This document shows, piece after piece, positions 38,590 to 49,703 of a stretch of 64,000 nucleotides of DNA. Origin of the DNA: Deuterostichococcus epilithicus (taxonomy: Eukaryota > Chlorophyta > Trebouxiophyceae > Prasiolales > Stichococcaceae); NCBI GenBank assembly GCA_033439295.1, contig JAVTLE010000007.1, positions 1,364,001-1,428,000 on the forward strand. Reading direction: 5' to 3'. The notes beneath the pieces are model-generated. The model did no database searches. It was given only the letters and a program-made list of their open reading frames with translations, and was not told the origin of the DNA. The first letter of the stretch is position 1. Each line of letters starts with the position of its first letter. The position numbers were made by a program, and so were the translations under genes.

Positions 38590-40491
38590 TCAGTTGCTGT
38601 AGTTCATCCAGACGTCGTCCACGTCATCGACTGCCAGAAGCACGTCATGCAACCGCTCGTTTGCCTCCATTGTCTCGTCATCGAGATCTGGCACGGCGAG
38701 CGGCACATATTGCAGAGAACCGCCGGTGACCGGCAGGTTCTGCTCCTCCAGCGCCCGGTACACTGCCATGAAGTCCTGCACCATCACGCGTCTGCTGTCA
38801 GCTCCTGCTGTGTTGCAGTGTCAGGATGGCACAGCTGCTGCAGCGCACATCTCGCACAACCACCACATGCGCAGAGCCTCCACTGGAGGGGCCGAGTCGC
38901 ACCTCGGCTGCCGTGCTGACCTGTATGCGCAGCATAGGCAGAGCAGGGTCAACTGATGAATTTGCACGCAGGGCATACGCAGAGTGAGATACACAGTGAA
39001 GGGGTCAGTGCAGAGTGGGTGCGCTCGCAGCAACCAGCCGCACCTTGAAGCCTGTGACGCTGCCATCCTCTTCTACTGGCTTCACGTCCTCCGCCCCCGC
39101 ATCCACTGCTGCCTCCAGCACCTGCACAGGGGCACGGGTGCACGATTGAACTTGTGGGCCTGACACGGTCTGTCCCAACAGATATTGTTGACCAATGCTG
39201 CGCTCACAGGGCATGGGCAATTGCAAATCGAGCACAAGCAATGGGGGATGCTGCTGGTGCCACACCTCGTCTTCGGTGACAGAGGGCTGCACCATGATAA
39301 TGCCCTGCCGCTGGAAGTTGAACATCACGCTGCCGGCATCTGCCATCTTGCCGTTGCCCTTCTGCACGGCTGTGCGCACCAGCGCTGCTGTCCTGCCAGC
39401 GGCAAAGTGCACGACTCGGCAAGCGGACAACTGTCGGCACCATCATCAGTGATGCTGCCAGTGCACAGTGCTACCTGAAAGTCACATTACAGACATGGTT
39501 TGAGCCGTAGCCGCTGACGTCCTGAGCTGCGGGCCACACCTGTTCAGGTTGTCTGTGAGAGCGGACGTGATGAATCCTGTGCCGCCGGGACCGTATGCCT
39601 CATAGAGGACCTGCGATTGCACACAGCTTTTGCAGGTCGATGACATTCGACGAGGCATCATCCACGTCCTGTGTTCTCATCACTTTAGCTGCGTGCATCA
39701 AGCGTCCGAGGTCACCGACCGTGCAGGATGGCGATGCTGCACCGCTTCATTGCCATGGACAGCCGTGACGATAAGACACACACACCTCGCTGAAGTCTGC
39801 CTGCCCCTTCTCCGATGCCCGCTTGATGTTTCGGTCAATGATGTCGCGGGGCACATTGCTGGACCGCGCCTGTGATAGCAAGTCCTTCAGCCTGGAGTTG
39901 GACGCTGGGTCCGGTCCAGCGGCGCGCACTGCCTGGACGATCAGCTTACCCATCTTGCCTGTACAGGCGGCAGCGGGCGGGAAGTGACGATGATGGGCAG
40001 GGCGAGTGCGGGGTCTTGCACTTGCAGTCACACGCTCCAACAGTGCAGGAGCTATCTCAGCTTGCGGATATGCTTGCAGACCAGCAAGGGTTTGTGATGT
40101 CATCGATCGGATGCACAATATGCATGGTTGGACGGTCTCACCAAACAGCTTCGACTTGAGCTGGTCTGAGCGCCCCTGCAGGACAGAGTAGAAGAGAGAG
40201 GACAGTCACGACGCCTCAGCTATTCAGTTGAAGTCAATACGAGGCCATCCCGGCGATCCTGACGAAACATGCCTTCCTCGTGGCGATCTTTGCAGACCGT
40301 CTGCCCATGACCACGCCGACTGAGCGCAACAATCGCTGCTGCGCCGGCTGCTGCAGCGCCGCTGGGAGCGCCGACAGCTTCAAGCCATGAAGGCTACTTA
40401 CACTGGATCCGAATGCCGTAGCACACAGCGTTTGACGTGATGCCAAATTCCTTGAACACCTGGCAAGCATGGCTGAGCACGACGAAGCCAA
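38590..40491 (-). CDS. YebC/PmpR family protein (TACO1-like), organelle-targeted
   Basis: Exons 40273-40491, 40142-40175, 39786-39958, 39540-39610, 39266-39392, 39044-39121 and 38590-38775 join in phase to 295 residues. About 62 N-terminal residues (Met, Ser, Arg, Leu-rich) resemble a mitochondrial or plastid presequence, followed by GRRSAKIATRKG, which corresponds to the basic YebC start. Family blocks: ASNSRLKDLLSQARSSNVP, IIDRNIKRASEKG, YEAYGPGGTGFITSALTDN, then the GSVMFNFQRQGII block and a C-terminal VDDVWMNYSN. Bacterial members were described as regulators. Mitochondrial TACO1 supports COX1 translation, so a translation-supporting role in an organelle is the likelier reading. Intron 1 needs a GC donor (AAG/GCATGT). 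Confidence 0.9.
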
Positions 40492-41214
40492 CGAAGGAGG
40501 GGGTGTGCAGCTCCAGGTGCCCCAGCCGTCAGAGGTGCTACTCGGGCAAGAAGTGCAGAAGGCCTGTGCGCTGAGTAAAAATTTCTAATTGACGCAACAC
40601 ACCAGCTGAGACAATGAGCGGCGGTTGAAATGGTCGCTTTGTGAGCTGCACCTGGCTCACAGTTGCCCACAGCCACGTGCCTGATGTCGGACTCTAGGGG
40701 GCAGTGTATTTGATGTGTTGTTTTTCACAAGCCCTACTTCTGTCCCTAGGGAGGGGCACCGCGGGATCGAGTGCAGCTGGTGGCATAAGCACAGCGTTTG
40801 CATAAGTGGCGCTAGGAGCACTGGCACGCGGCTGAGTGCTCGTCGGGCTTCCGTGTGTGAGCTCTCGCGTCGAGCAAATTCAGAGGCCTGAACTGAACGA
40901 AAGTTAGCAAGGGAGTGCTGCAACCACAACGTGGTGACACAGCTACGTTCTTGCAGTTGGGCAGAAACCACCCGTAAACCCTCTCCTGAATGACGCGTGG
41001 GAGTGCACTCCAAGTACGCCATAGGCGTCCAACACTGCTGCCGCGCGCCGCAGAATTCTTTGACTGACGGGCTCGCTGTGAAGGCACCAAAGTGCTGCGC
41101 TGCCTCCTGTAGCTGGGTGCTGGACTGTAAACCTCGATACGACGAGCAGATCAAACAACCCACAGCTGATGCGCTGGGCCTGACCTTCCACCATTCTCAC
41201 CGGATCTGCGCATC
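40492..41214. promoter_or_regulatory. Divergent intergenic region, YebC (-) and SPOC-domain gene (+)
   Basis: About 720 bp between two divergent start codons. Short open frames here show no recognisable similarity. Both promoters must lie in this segment, but no element can be named. Confidence 0.45.
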
Positions 41215-44200
41215 ATGGCTGAGCGCGTGAAGCGGAGGATCAAGGAGCCAAAGAAGTTTGATCCTGATGGTGAGACCTCGCAGCCTGTCCGACCACCAAC
41301 CCGTTCCTTGCATGATGTCTGCTGGCGACGCCCATTGCTTTGGATCAGGACAAAATACTGGAACGAGGGCGTATGTCGCGAGGCACGCTCCGCATCCAGT
41401 CACTACGTACTGCTCAGCCGGATTCAGAGGTCATCTGTGGCACATGGCAGCTGAACCGCTCAAGTTTGTCGATGTGATGACCACATCCAACAGCCCGAAT
41501 CCCTTGGTGTCTTCTGCACAGTCTCACGGCTGCCATTCGAAACCTGCTGTCATAGAGCCGGCTGTTGACAACTCCTGACGCTGGTGCAGATAACGGCGAT
41601 GTCGCGAGGCCGTCCAAGCCGGCGAAGGTTGCTGCGAAGGAAGTGTTCAAGCTGCTCAAGCGGCGCGACGTCACCAGCGACCTGCTAGAGGAGACGGTGC
41701 ACATCGTGTGGCCCGACAACGGCGCCTGGTACGCGGCCACCGTGAAGCAGGTGCCCCCTCTGGCCTCCAGACTCTGCTGCTCCCCGTTCTCCGTCCAGGA
41801 CATCGAGCCGGAGCGGCGGCGGGTACATGACGCCACCGAAGGAGGCTCGGTCCGTGCCAAGTGGCGCTTTGCTGCTGCTGCTGCTGCAGCTGAAGGTGCG
41901 GCAGCTGTGGGCGGAGGTGGAGTACACGCGCACCGGCGAGGTGGAGCAGCTGGACCTGGGCGAGCTCATCAGCGAGGGCCAAATCGCCGTTGGTGCGCAT
42001 CCGCCACATCTCGTGAGCTTCCGCGCCCTTTGCCAACACCTAGCAGTACCCTCGCAAACCACGGCTTGGAACCTGCTGGTTCACCCTGAATCTCTGCTCC
42101 TGGACTGGCATCAGCGCACCGGCATCGGCCGGCCAAGACAGGCCCCAGCGTGTTGGCTCTGCTGGAGCGCCGCGCGCAAGTGGGCACCATCTCAGTTCCG
42201 ACGACCGCCTGACAAGGCCTGTGCTGCCGCGGCCGCAGTGGAGGACCGGCCGCCGGGACACACCTGCGGCAAGGACGAGATCCAAGTGGAGGGCGCGCTG
42301 CGGGACATCGATCTGCCCGGCGACGGAAACTCAGATGATGAGGATGCCGCTGGGAGGGCCGCGGCGGACGGCGACGAGCCGGAGCCGGATGCAGAGGACA
42401 TGGAGCGGGACTCTGACGACAGTGACGGCTCGTCTGTGGACCTGGAGGAGACCATCGCCAAGCGCCGAGGTGGCTTGTGCTTGGCAAACTCTGCGGGGTG
42501 ATGTTGAGGCGCAGCAGTCGGCCGGCGCGCGTCCGTCCCAGAACTGCTGCCGGGACTGCTGCTTAGAACTGGCGTGGATGTGCGTCAGGCCGCCAACAGG
42601 ATCTTGCTCTCGGCAGCTGGAAGTGCCTCCTCCGAGCTCCACGTCAGGCCGCAGGCGCAGTAGCTAGCTTGCCGCTTGATCAGTGTGGACTGGGACTGAC
42701 CCACCGGCCCCTTGCGTCCTGACAGGCAAGCGCCAGCGGGGGCACCCAGATGCCATGGCGCGCCTCGCCAAGCGCGCCAAGCCGGCGGCGTACGACGATG
42801 CGGAGCCGGACTCGGAGCCGCCGCCGCAGCCGCAGGTACCTTTCCGCTCCACCTGCTGTTGCGCAGGACGCATTTGGTGCGTGGCTGTGAACACACGGTC
42901 AGCCGAGGTAGTCACAGCACCCCAGAACCGATGACAGTATCGGCCCGCATGACAACGCGGTGGTTGGCGCATCTCAAAGATGGTGGCGCTGTGTGCCAGC
43001 TGGGCCGCAGGGCATCCAGACTGCCTCTGAGAGAGACTCCAACAAGGTGCTAGCGTGTCTCAGGGGCTTCCTTGTGGATCTGCAGAAAGACCAGGACGAT
43101 GAGGAGTACAAGGCCGCAGAGCAGCGGTCGCAGCAGTTCCTGGCATCGGTCACTGGGCAGAAGCAGGCGGCGGCGCACCCAGCCAGCACCTTCTACGGTG
43201 AGTTTCCTGCTCGCTGTATGCATGCTGCCAATCTTCGGGCTTGTGTGAGGCTGAGGCAAATGCACAGAGCTACTCGTCATGACCCCAGCTGGCTGGCATG
43301 ACCCAGCTGACTCACTGGAGACCGCTTGCTGCGCAACCTGCATGTCGTCTCACATCTTCGACTGTTTGTGGAAGTTTCATCACTGCCGAGCTTGCATGCA
43401 GGTGCTCAAGGGGCCAGCAAGCCCAAGGTCGTGAAGCGGGCGCCGCCGCCGCCCGTCACGCAGACCAAGAGCTTCAGGCCGCAGACAGGCGCTGATGAAA
43501 ATCTGCGCAGCAAGGTCCGCCCTCGACTGCCATGCAGCTCATCGCTACACGCCGCTTCACTGGAACACCTGCTTGCCCTTAAGGAGTCGGGCTCGTTGAG
43601 CGTGCACATCTGCCACAGCCTGCGTGCGCATCTGCTGAGAGCCGCTCAGCAACCCAGCAGGCGAGCCGTGACCCCACAAGCAGGACCTCACTCCGGGACT
43701 GACAGCAGTCTCGGGAGTTGTTCTGCTCTGCAGGTGCGGGAGCAGCTGCAGGGGCCGCTGGCGACCGCGGCTGAGGAGCTGGCTGCCGAGGACGGCGGCG
43801 CTGAGACCGAGCAGCCGTCCCCGGCTGCGGTGGCCGCCAAGGTCGAGGCCGCCATGTTCCAGCTGTTTGGTGAGTCTGCCATGACACAGCTGTGTCGTGA
43901 CATCTCTAGAACCGGTTGACGATGCAAGTTCTGGAATTGGTTGGTGATGCAATTACCGTGCCAATCACTGCAGAAGCCGGCACTGCACGTTGTGCAGTTT
44001 GCACCATGCCGGAGTCCCGAGTGTGGGGTGTACCCTTTGCTCGTGGTCCGTGACTCGCATGCTCGCTGGCAGGCCTGCGCAGCAGAGTCCGCAGGCTGGC
44101 CCACATTTTCATATCTTGAGCGTGTGCCGCACTTTAATTAAAACATGATTCAATGCTCAATTGCATGGTGTAGCACGCTGGCATCCAACACTGGACAGGA

Positions 44201-47200
44201 CGAATAGTGGATGCCGAACAAACAACACACAACACTCCCACAGGCGATACGGGGCCGCAGTACAAGGGCAAGGCGCGGGCGCTGCTGTTCAACCTGCGGG
44301 ACGCCAACAACCCGCAGCTGCGGGGGCGCGTGCTGGCGGGCGACATCAAGCCGGACGCCTTGGTGCAGATGTCCTCCGAGGAGCTGGCGTCTAAGGTACA
44401 GCCTCCACCAGCCTTGGCTGCCCCTTTCAGAGACATCTGGAAACCAGTACACCGGATCCTGCCTCATCCAGCGTCAGTGGCTGCGCATGCCACGGTTTTC
44501 ATCGTGCATGCGGGGAGACGGCTCTTAAGTACAGCCTGGCCGCACTGCCTCTTTCGCTGTTCTGGATGCAAAACCTGCGCCGGTGCGCCCAGCTGGCCCT
44601 GTCTGAGGGCATTGTAGAGACAAAGGTCAACAGAGTTCCCCGCTGTTGCGCAGGAGCTGAGCCAGGCGGCGCAGCCAGGGGGCGCTAGGAGGCGCTCGTG
44701 GCTGCTGCTCTCGACGAGAACATCCACCCACTATTGCTGGATTGAAACACGGCATCCCAGCTATTGAAACCCGAAGCTGCTGGCCTCGCAGGAGCTGAGC
44801 CAGTGGCGCAGCCAGCGGGCGCAGGAGGCGCTCAAGGCCTCTGTTCTGGACGAGGAGGCAGCCGCGAAGTTCTCCACCGCAGCCGCGCTGGCGCAGCAGC
44901 AGAAGGCCAAGCGTGGCGCGGTGGGGGGCTCCACCGCGCCGGCCGCCGAGCCGCTCCTGGTGATGCGACTTTCAGATATCTTGGGTTGCCTCAAAGTCCT
45001 CAGGGCACGCACACACCAGTCGAGGGCCTGCTGCATCACCCTCTCATTTCCGCAAGCAGACAGGCTGCCCTGTGAGCTTGCAACGCCCATGCCGACGCAA
45101 CGTCGCCAGCAAGCCATCGCCTGCTGCTCCTCAAGCCAGTTGCGTGTTTGACGCCTTGCAGGTGCCCAAAGGGGATGGCGTGCGCCCTGGCAGCCCGCGA
45201 GCCGGCAACACTGATGTCGCCGAGGCGAGGGGCAATGTCGCCTCGCCTGCAAAGGCTCAAGGTGACACTGTGTCTTCTAGCCAACAAGGTTGCTAGGGCC
45301 GTAGCGCCCCATTCCCGACAATTGCCTCGTCGCTGTCCATGGCTCGCGGCTGTTGACTGTGCTGGGTTTTCCTGTACAGCTGCGACACTAAGGCTCGTGG
45401 TGCGCCCCTGCAGACCGTCCGACTTCCCTCCTGGACGCTGCGGGTGCCAGGGCAGCAGACGGGCTGCGGAACAGCAGCACGGACCTCGGTGGCAGGCCAG
45501 GCGACTCGAAGGCGAACGCACCCACCGACTGGGCCAGCATCAAGGTGCACTCCTCATCGGTGGCCTGAATGCAAAAGCTTCGGTGTCGAGCTCAGTGGCT
45601 GCTGAGCCATACAGGCGCAGACTGACAGTGCGCCAAGCCTCCTCCCTGTGGACCAAACGCACGTGGCATACCCTGCAACCGGATGGCGCCCTCATATAAC
45701 AGTCCCTGGGAGGCGCTTGTGTGTCCGAGCTGAGCTGTGTGTGGCCGCGCAGGCGCAGGCGGCTGCGGCGGAGCCCTCTGGCGAGGCTGCGCCAGCGCTG
45801 CCGCAGTTCGAGGACTTTGAGGCGTTTGCCGGGCGCCAGGAGCCGGGCAACGACGCCGGTCCCGAGGCCGACGCTGCCTGGTGCGTCTCCTGGCCTGCAT
45901 CTGCCTCACTTCTTGCCCTGCCGGCAGCGTCATCGCTCCGAGAGCAAAGGTCTAAAGACCTTCTGCAGGCTGCGGCCGCTGTGAGCGCCCCCTTGCTGCA
46001 TGTATGTAGACGTTGTGCTGCCTTCTGTACTTGAGAGCAGACCCTGAGCTGTGCAGGCCCAGTGTTTCCCTTTCTCCTCTCGTCAAGACGGACCTGCATG
46101 CTTTTGAACAGGCAGCCGGAGTCGCCCGTGGGTGGCAAGCCGGCCGTCAAGGGCCGCGCCTCGCCACTGCGCCACAGCTTTGAGCCAGAGGAGCCAGCCG
46201 ATGCCTTGGGCGATCAAGTGAGGGAGGCCGCATAAACATCAGCCAGATGCCTTGCCTGCAGCGAGACTCCTGTTGAGCCATCTGCATGCTTTTCGACATC
46301 AGCCCTGCTGCATGAGCGCGGCAATGCAGCATGGCGGTATCACCGGCCCTGGGCCGGTGGCGGATGCGCCGACAGGCTCGAGACCGTCCTCCTGTGCAGG
46401 TGTGGGAGGGGCCCGTGCGGGGTCTTGATGCGGTGGGCACCTTTGGCGCGGCCGCCTACAACATCCACGGCAATGCCGACTGGGGCGAGCTGCTGGCAAA
46501 TGCAGAGGTGCGGCGCCCTGCTGCAACGTGCCAGCTCGCCTCCCCTGCGCGGCCCTGCTCGCATTCTCTCTGGTGTGTTCGCATGCTTCGACGACATGCA
46601 CTTGCAGCGTCTAGGCAGTTTGCGGCCTATCATCTGGGGGAGCACAGGAGCGCACTGCTCCTCCGGGCGCCCCCTTGCCATCCTCCGCAAGGAGGATGTT
46701 GCGTGCCCATCCGAGACTCGAAGGTCCTCAACACCCTCAACCGTTTCCCATGCAGCTGGTGGTGAAGGGGCTGGTCCGGCTGGAGAAGCTGGCGCCCTTC
46801 TTCGAGGAGCTGCGCACCGCCTCCCGCCACCGCACGCTGTCGCTCGCGCTGCTGCGACCGCCGCCCGCCGCCTCGCCCTCCGCCTCCCACCTCATCGCCA
46901 AGGTACACCCATACCTGGCTGCCCCGTGCCTGCCATGGCCTGCTCTGTGCATGTTGCCGTGGCCTGCTACTCCGTGGCCATGCTACTCCCTTGTGCGTTT
47001 GAAGTGTTGTGGGAGGCTGGTGTTCATGGCAGGCGCATTGCGCCGAGGTGCAGATCTTATCGTGGCGCTTGCGTGTCCTTCTTCCGGGCCAGAGGTGGCT
47101 GTTTCGGCGGTGAGCAAGCACCGGTGGCACGCACCCGCAGGCGGCAGCGGAGTTCCTGCGGAAGCGGCGCGCGGGCGTCGCCGAGCCGGCGCCAGGGCTG

Positions 47201-49037
47201 GAGACCTATTTCCTGCCGCCGGGTGCCATGGCCGACCGGTTGCTGCGCTCGGCACGGGAGGCGTCGCCGACGGCGCCCGTGCCTCATCTCGTGAGCGACG
47301 CCGAGATGCTGCTGGTGGTCATCCACCCCAAGGTGAGGCGGCCGGGCCCCAGTCCTGCCGTGCCCGGCCTTCTGTGTTCCGCTGGATGTGCAGCAACCTG
47401 GCTGGCGCAAACCAGCACAGGCGGTGCCGTCAGTTGTGCAAAAGCGCTGCAGTCAAGCAAGAGGTTGCGCTGCTGCAGGACCTTGCCGTGCTGACGAGGA
47501 GCATGATCTGTTTCTGACGCATGTTCACTTGTGCTGGCAGGGCTGGACGCTGGCGCCGCAGAGCAAGCCTGCCGAGGCGCCGGAGGAGGCCGCGCCGGCT
47601 TCGCCGCCGCCGGTGACGCCCCCGCGGTCGCCGCAGCCGTCGTCGCTGCCAGCGCCCATGGCTTCGGCAGGCCACCTGGCGGACGCCGCTGCCACTTCCA
47701 TGGTGCCCCCGCCGCCGCCGGCATCGCCTCCGCCCCCGCCCGAGCCTCAGCCTGCCCAGCCGCCGACCAGCGCGGCGGCTCCAGCAGCGCAGGGTGCAGA
47801 TCCGCGCAGCCCATCAGCGCTGACCGCGGACCCGCGGCGCGTGGCGAACGACCCGCGCCGCGGGGCAGCCTCGTCCGACCCGCGCATGGCGCCCGCGACG
47901 GCAGACTCGAGCGCCGCCCCGACACCCCCTACGGCCTCGGCGGCGCCTGCTGTATCAGCGGCGCCGCCGCAGTCATCGCCAGCGGCAGCGTCCGGCGCCT
48001 CTGGCGCATCGCTGGCGGATATCCTGAAGATGGTGCAGCAGGCCGGCAGCACCGGCGGGCTGGGCCCGCAGCAGCAGCTGGGCAGCGCGCCGCAGGCCGC
48101 GGCGCCGGCGCCGCTTGCGGCGGCAAGCGGCGGNGTGTCCGCCGCCAGTGCCCCTGCGCTGCCAGCGCTGCCGGCGGGGCTGGACCTGTCCAGCATCTCA
48201 GCCCTCGCAGCGGCGCTGGGCGTCGAGGGCGTCAGCTCGGGGGCACCGGCGCCCCCGCAGCAGCAGCAGCCGCCGCAGGCGGGACAGCACAGTGAGTGCT
48301 TTGCCTTGCCCTGCCTTGCCCTGCTGCCTGGCGACTGCCCCTGCTTCTGGCTCAATCGCTCGACCAGAGTAGCAGCTTCGGTCTGTATGAACCAGTTGTT
48401 GCCGAACTCTTGCATATTCCGCAGCAAGCCGCCAGGTCCATGCGCCATGGCATCCGTCATATGTAAAAGGGATTCGCCGCAGGCGGCGAGCTGGCGCGCG
48501 ACCCGAGGCGGGACCCGCGCATGGCGGCGCCAGCGCCGCCTCTGGCAGGCGGACTGCCGCTGCAGCAGCCGCCTCAGCAGCGCCCACCGCACCAGGGCTT
48601 GCCGGTCCGCGGCACGCCGGCGGCGCCGATGCCAGCCCCGCGGCCGCATGGGCACACGCCCATGTTTCGGGCTGCAGTATCAGGTGCGCTGAGCCGATTA
48701 CCTGCTTCGAGAACGCTGGACATGCGCTCTGAGGGGCCAGCGGTGCCAGTGCCATATGCGGTGCTGAATGCCAGTACTATCAGAAGCCACCATCAGGTTG
48801 TTGATTGCAACTAGCTGAAGACGCCGGGTCTTGCAGCAGGGCCGCTGCAGTCGCCGCACTTTCCGGGGCAGCAGTTGGGTGTGCCACCGCCGACGGCCGC
48901 GCCGCTGCCGCCGCCCATCACGCTCCACCCGCCGGGAGCGCGGCCGCAGCAGCCGCTTTCTAGGCCACCTCAGCGGCACTACATGCAGCACGGAGGCCCG
49001 CCGCAGTCAGTGCGGTCGCCGGGCGGCGCTGCCCTGC

Positions 49038-49095
<58 letters not shown>

Positions 49096-49189
49096 GCCTC
49101 CGCCGCCGCGCGGCGATCCGCGGCAGCCGGGGCGCGGGTATGGCGGACGGGGCCCGCCCGACAGGCGCACGAACTGGGACCAGCGATGA
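41215..49189 (+). CDS. Tudor-like / TFIIS central / SPOC domain transcription regulator
   Basis: Twenty exons, all phase-consistent: 41215-41269, 41590-41750, 41890-41992, 42239-42469, 42726-42835, 43011-43197, 43402-43514, 43734-43869, 44244-44395, 44792-44959, 45162-45261, 45414-45544, 45753-45880, 46112-46217, 46400-46507, 46756-46902, 47141-47332, 47541-48291, 48483-48683 and 48837-49189; about 1210 residues. Exons 2-3 form a Tudor-like fold (VHIVWPDNGAWYAATVKQ, VEYTRTGEVEQLDLGEL). Exons 9-10 are a TFIIS M domain (YKGKARALLFNLRDANNPQL, VLAGDIKP, MSSEELASKELSQWR). Exons 15-17 are a SPOC domain (VWEGPVRG, ETYFLPPG, LLVVIHPK). The C-terminus is Pro/Gln-rich with several DPR motifs, poly-Gln and an RGG-like end. 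Similar to plant TFIIS/SPOC proteins and animal PHF3/DIDO, which bind RNA polymerase II. Nuclear role inferred. Confidence 0.88.
44654..44860 (+). repeat. Degenerate upstream copy of SPOC-gene exon 10
   Basis: Bases 44654-44720, preceded by GCGCAG, match the beginning of the true exon at 44792-44860: GAGCTGAGCCAG, then GCGCAGCCAG, GGCGC, AGGAGGCGCTC and CTCGACGAG-like parts. The copy has small deletions and a TAG (GGCGCTAGGAGG), so it is not a usable exon. Both start after an AG acceptor. Confidence 0.8.
49040..49093 (+). repeat. Pure (CAG)18 tract encoding poly-Gln
   Basis: Eighteen uninterrupted CAG codons lie in the last exon of the Tudor/TFIIS/SPOC gene, between the Pro/Arg-rich SVRSPGGAALR and RPPPPRGDP. 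Pure triplet tracts of this length are length-variable. Confidence 0.97.
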
Positions 49190-49703
49190 CCGCCCGTTTT
49201 GTGAAGCAGCTACAGTGAACAATCAGAGAGTCTGCCCTTTCAAACGTTCAGCCATGAACCTGTATTGCGTTCTGACGCGTGCTACTCAACAGGCAGAGTG
49301 CCACCCAGTGGCGGGTGCATGGCGGTTCAGGTGGATGTCGTTTGATCTGGAGTCCATTGCCAACGAAGACACCTTCACTCTACAGTTGTGGATTCTGTGC
49401 TAGCGGGGGTGGGGTTCCGCAGAGGTACTAATTAGAAATTTGTAGGCTTTTTCCAGCCGCAAGAACCAAATCTTCGCTCCCGATTCGACAGATGATCAGC
49501 AGAGATGTTGCAATATATGACATGACAGCAAAATTTCCAGATCGCGGAGCTTTGCATGGCATTGAAACTCCAAGTGGCTGTAGCACGCGAACGAGTCAGC
49601 TTGAGCCGGACGGCACGATGAAGTAGGCGCTCGTGGCTGACGCGGATACTCCGCGGGCGCGCCCTCAAACCAACACCGCGGCACGACTGCCTGAGGCGCG
49701 AGC
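49190..49703. other. Intergenic spacer between SPOC gene and CCCH gene
   Basis: About 510 bp between co-oriented plus-strand genes, with the SPOC-gene 3' UTR and CCCH-gene promoter. Opposite-strand open frames show no recognisable domains. I see no gene. Confidence 0.5.

Noticed and set aside
47747-48655. 302-codon minus-strand open frame opposite the SPOC gene tail
   Set aside because: It is the antisense of Pro/Ala/Gln-rich coding sequence. High GC removes stops on the other strand. It has no domain and the plus-strand frame is fully supported.
49007-49222. Leu-rich minus-strand frame that looks like a membrane helix
   Set aside because: The poly-Leu is the complement of the (CAG)18 tract.
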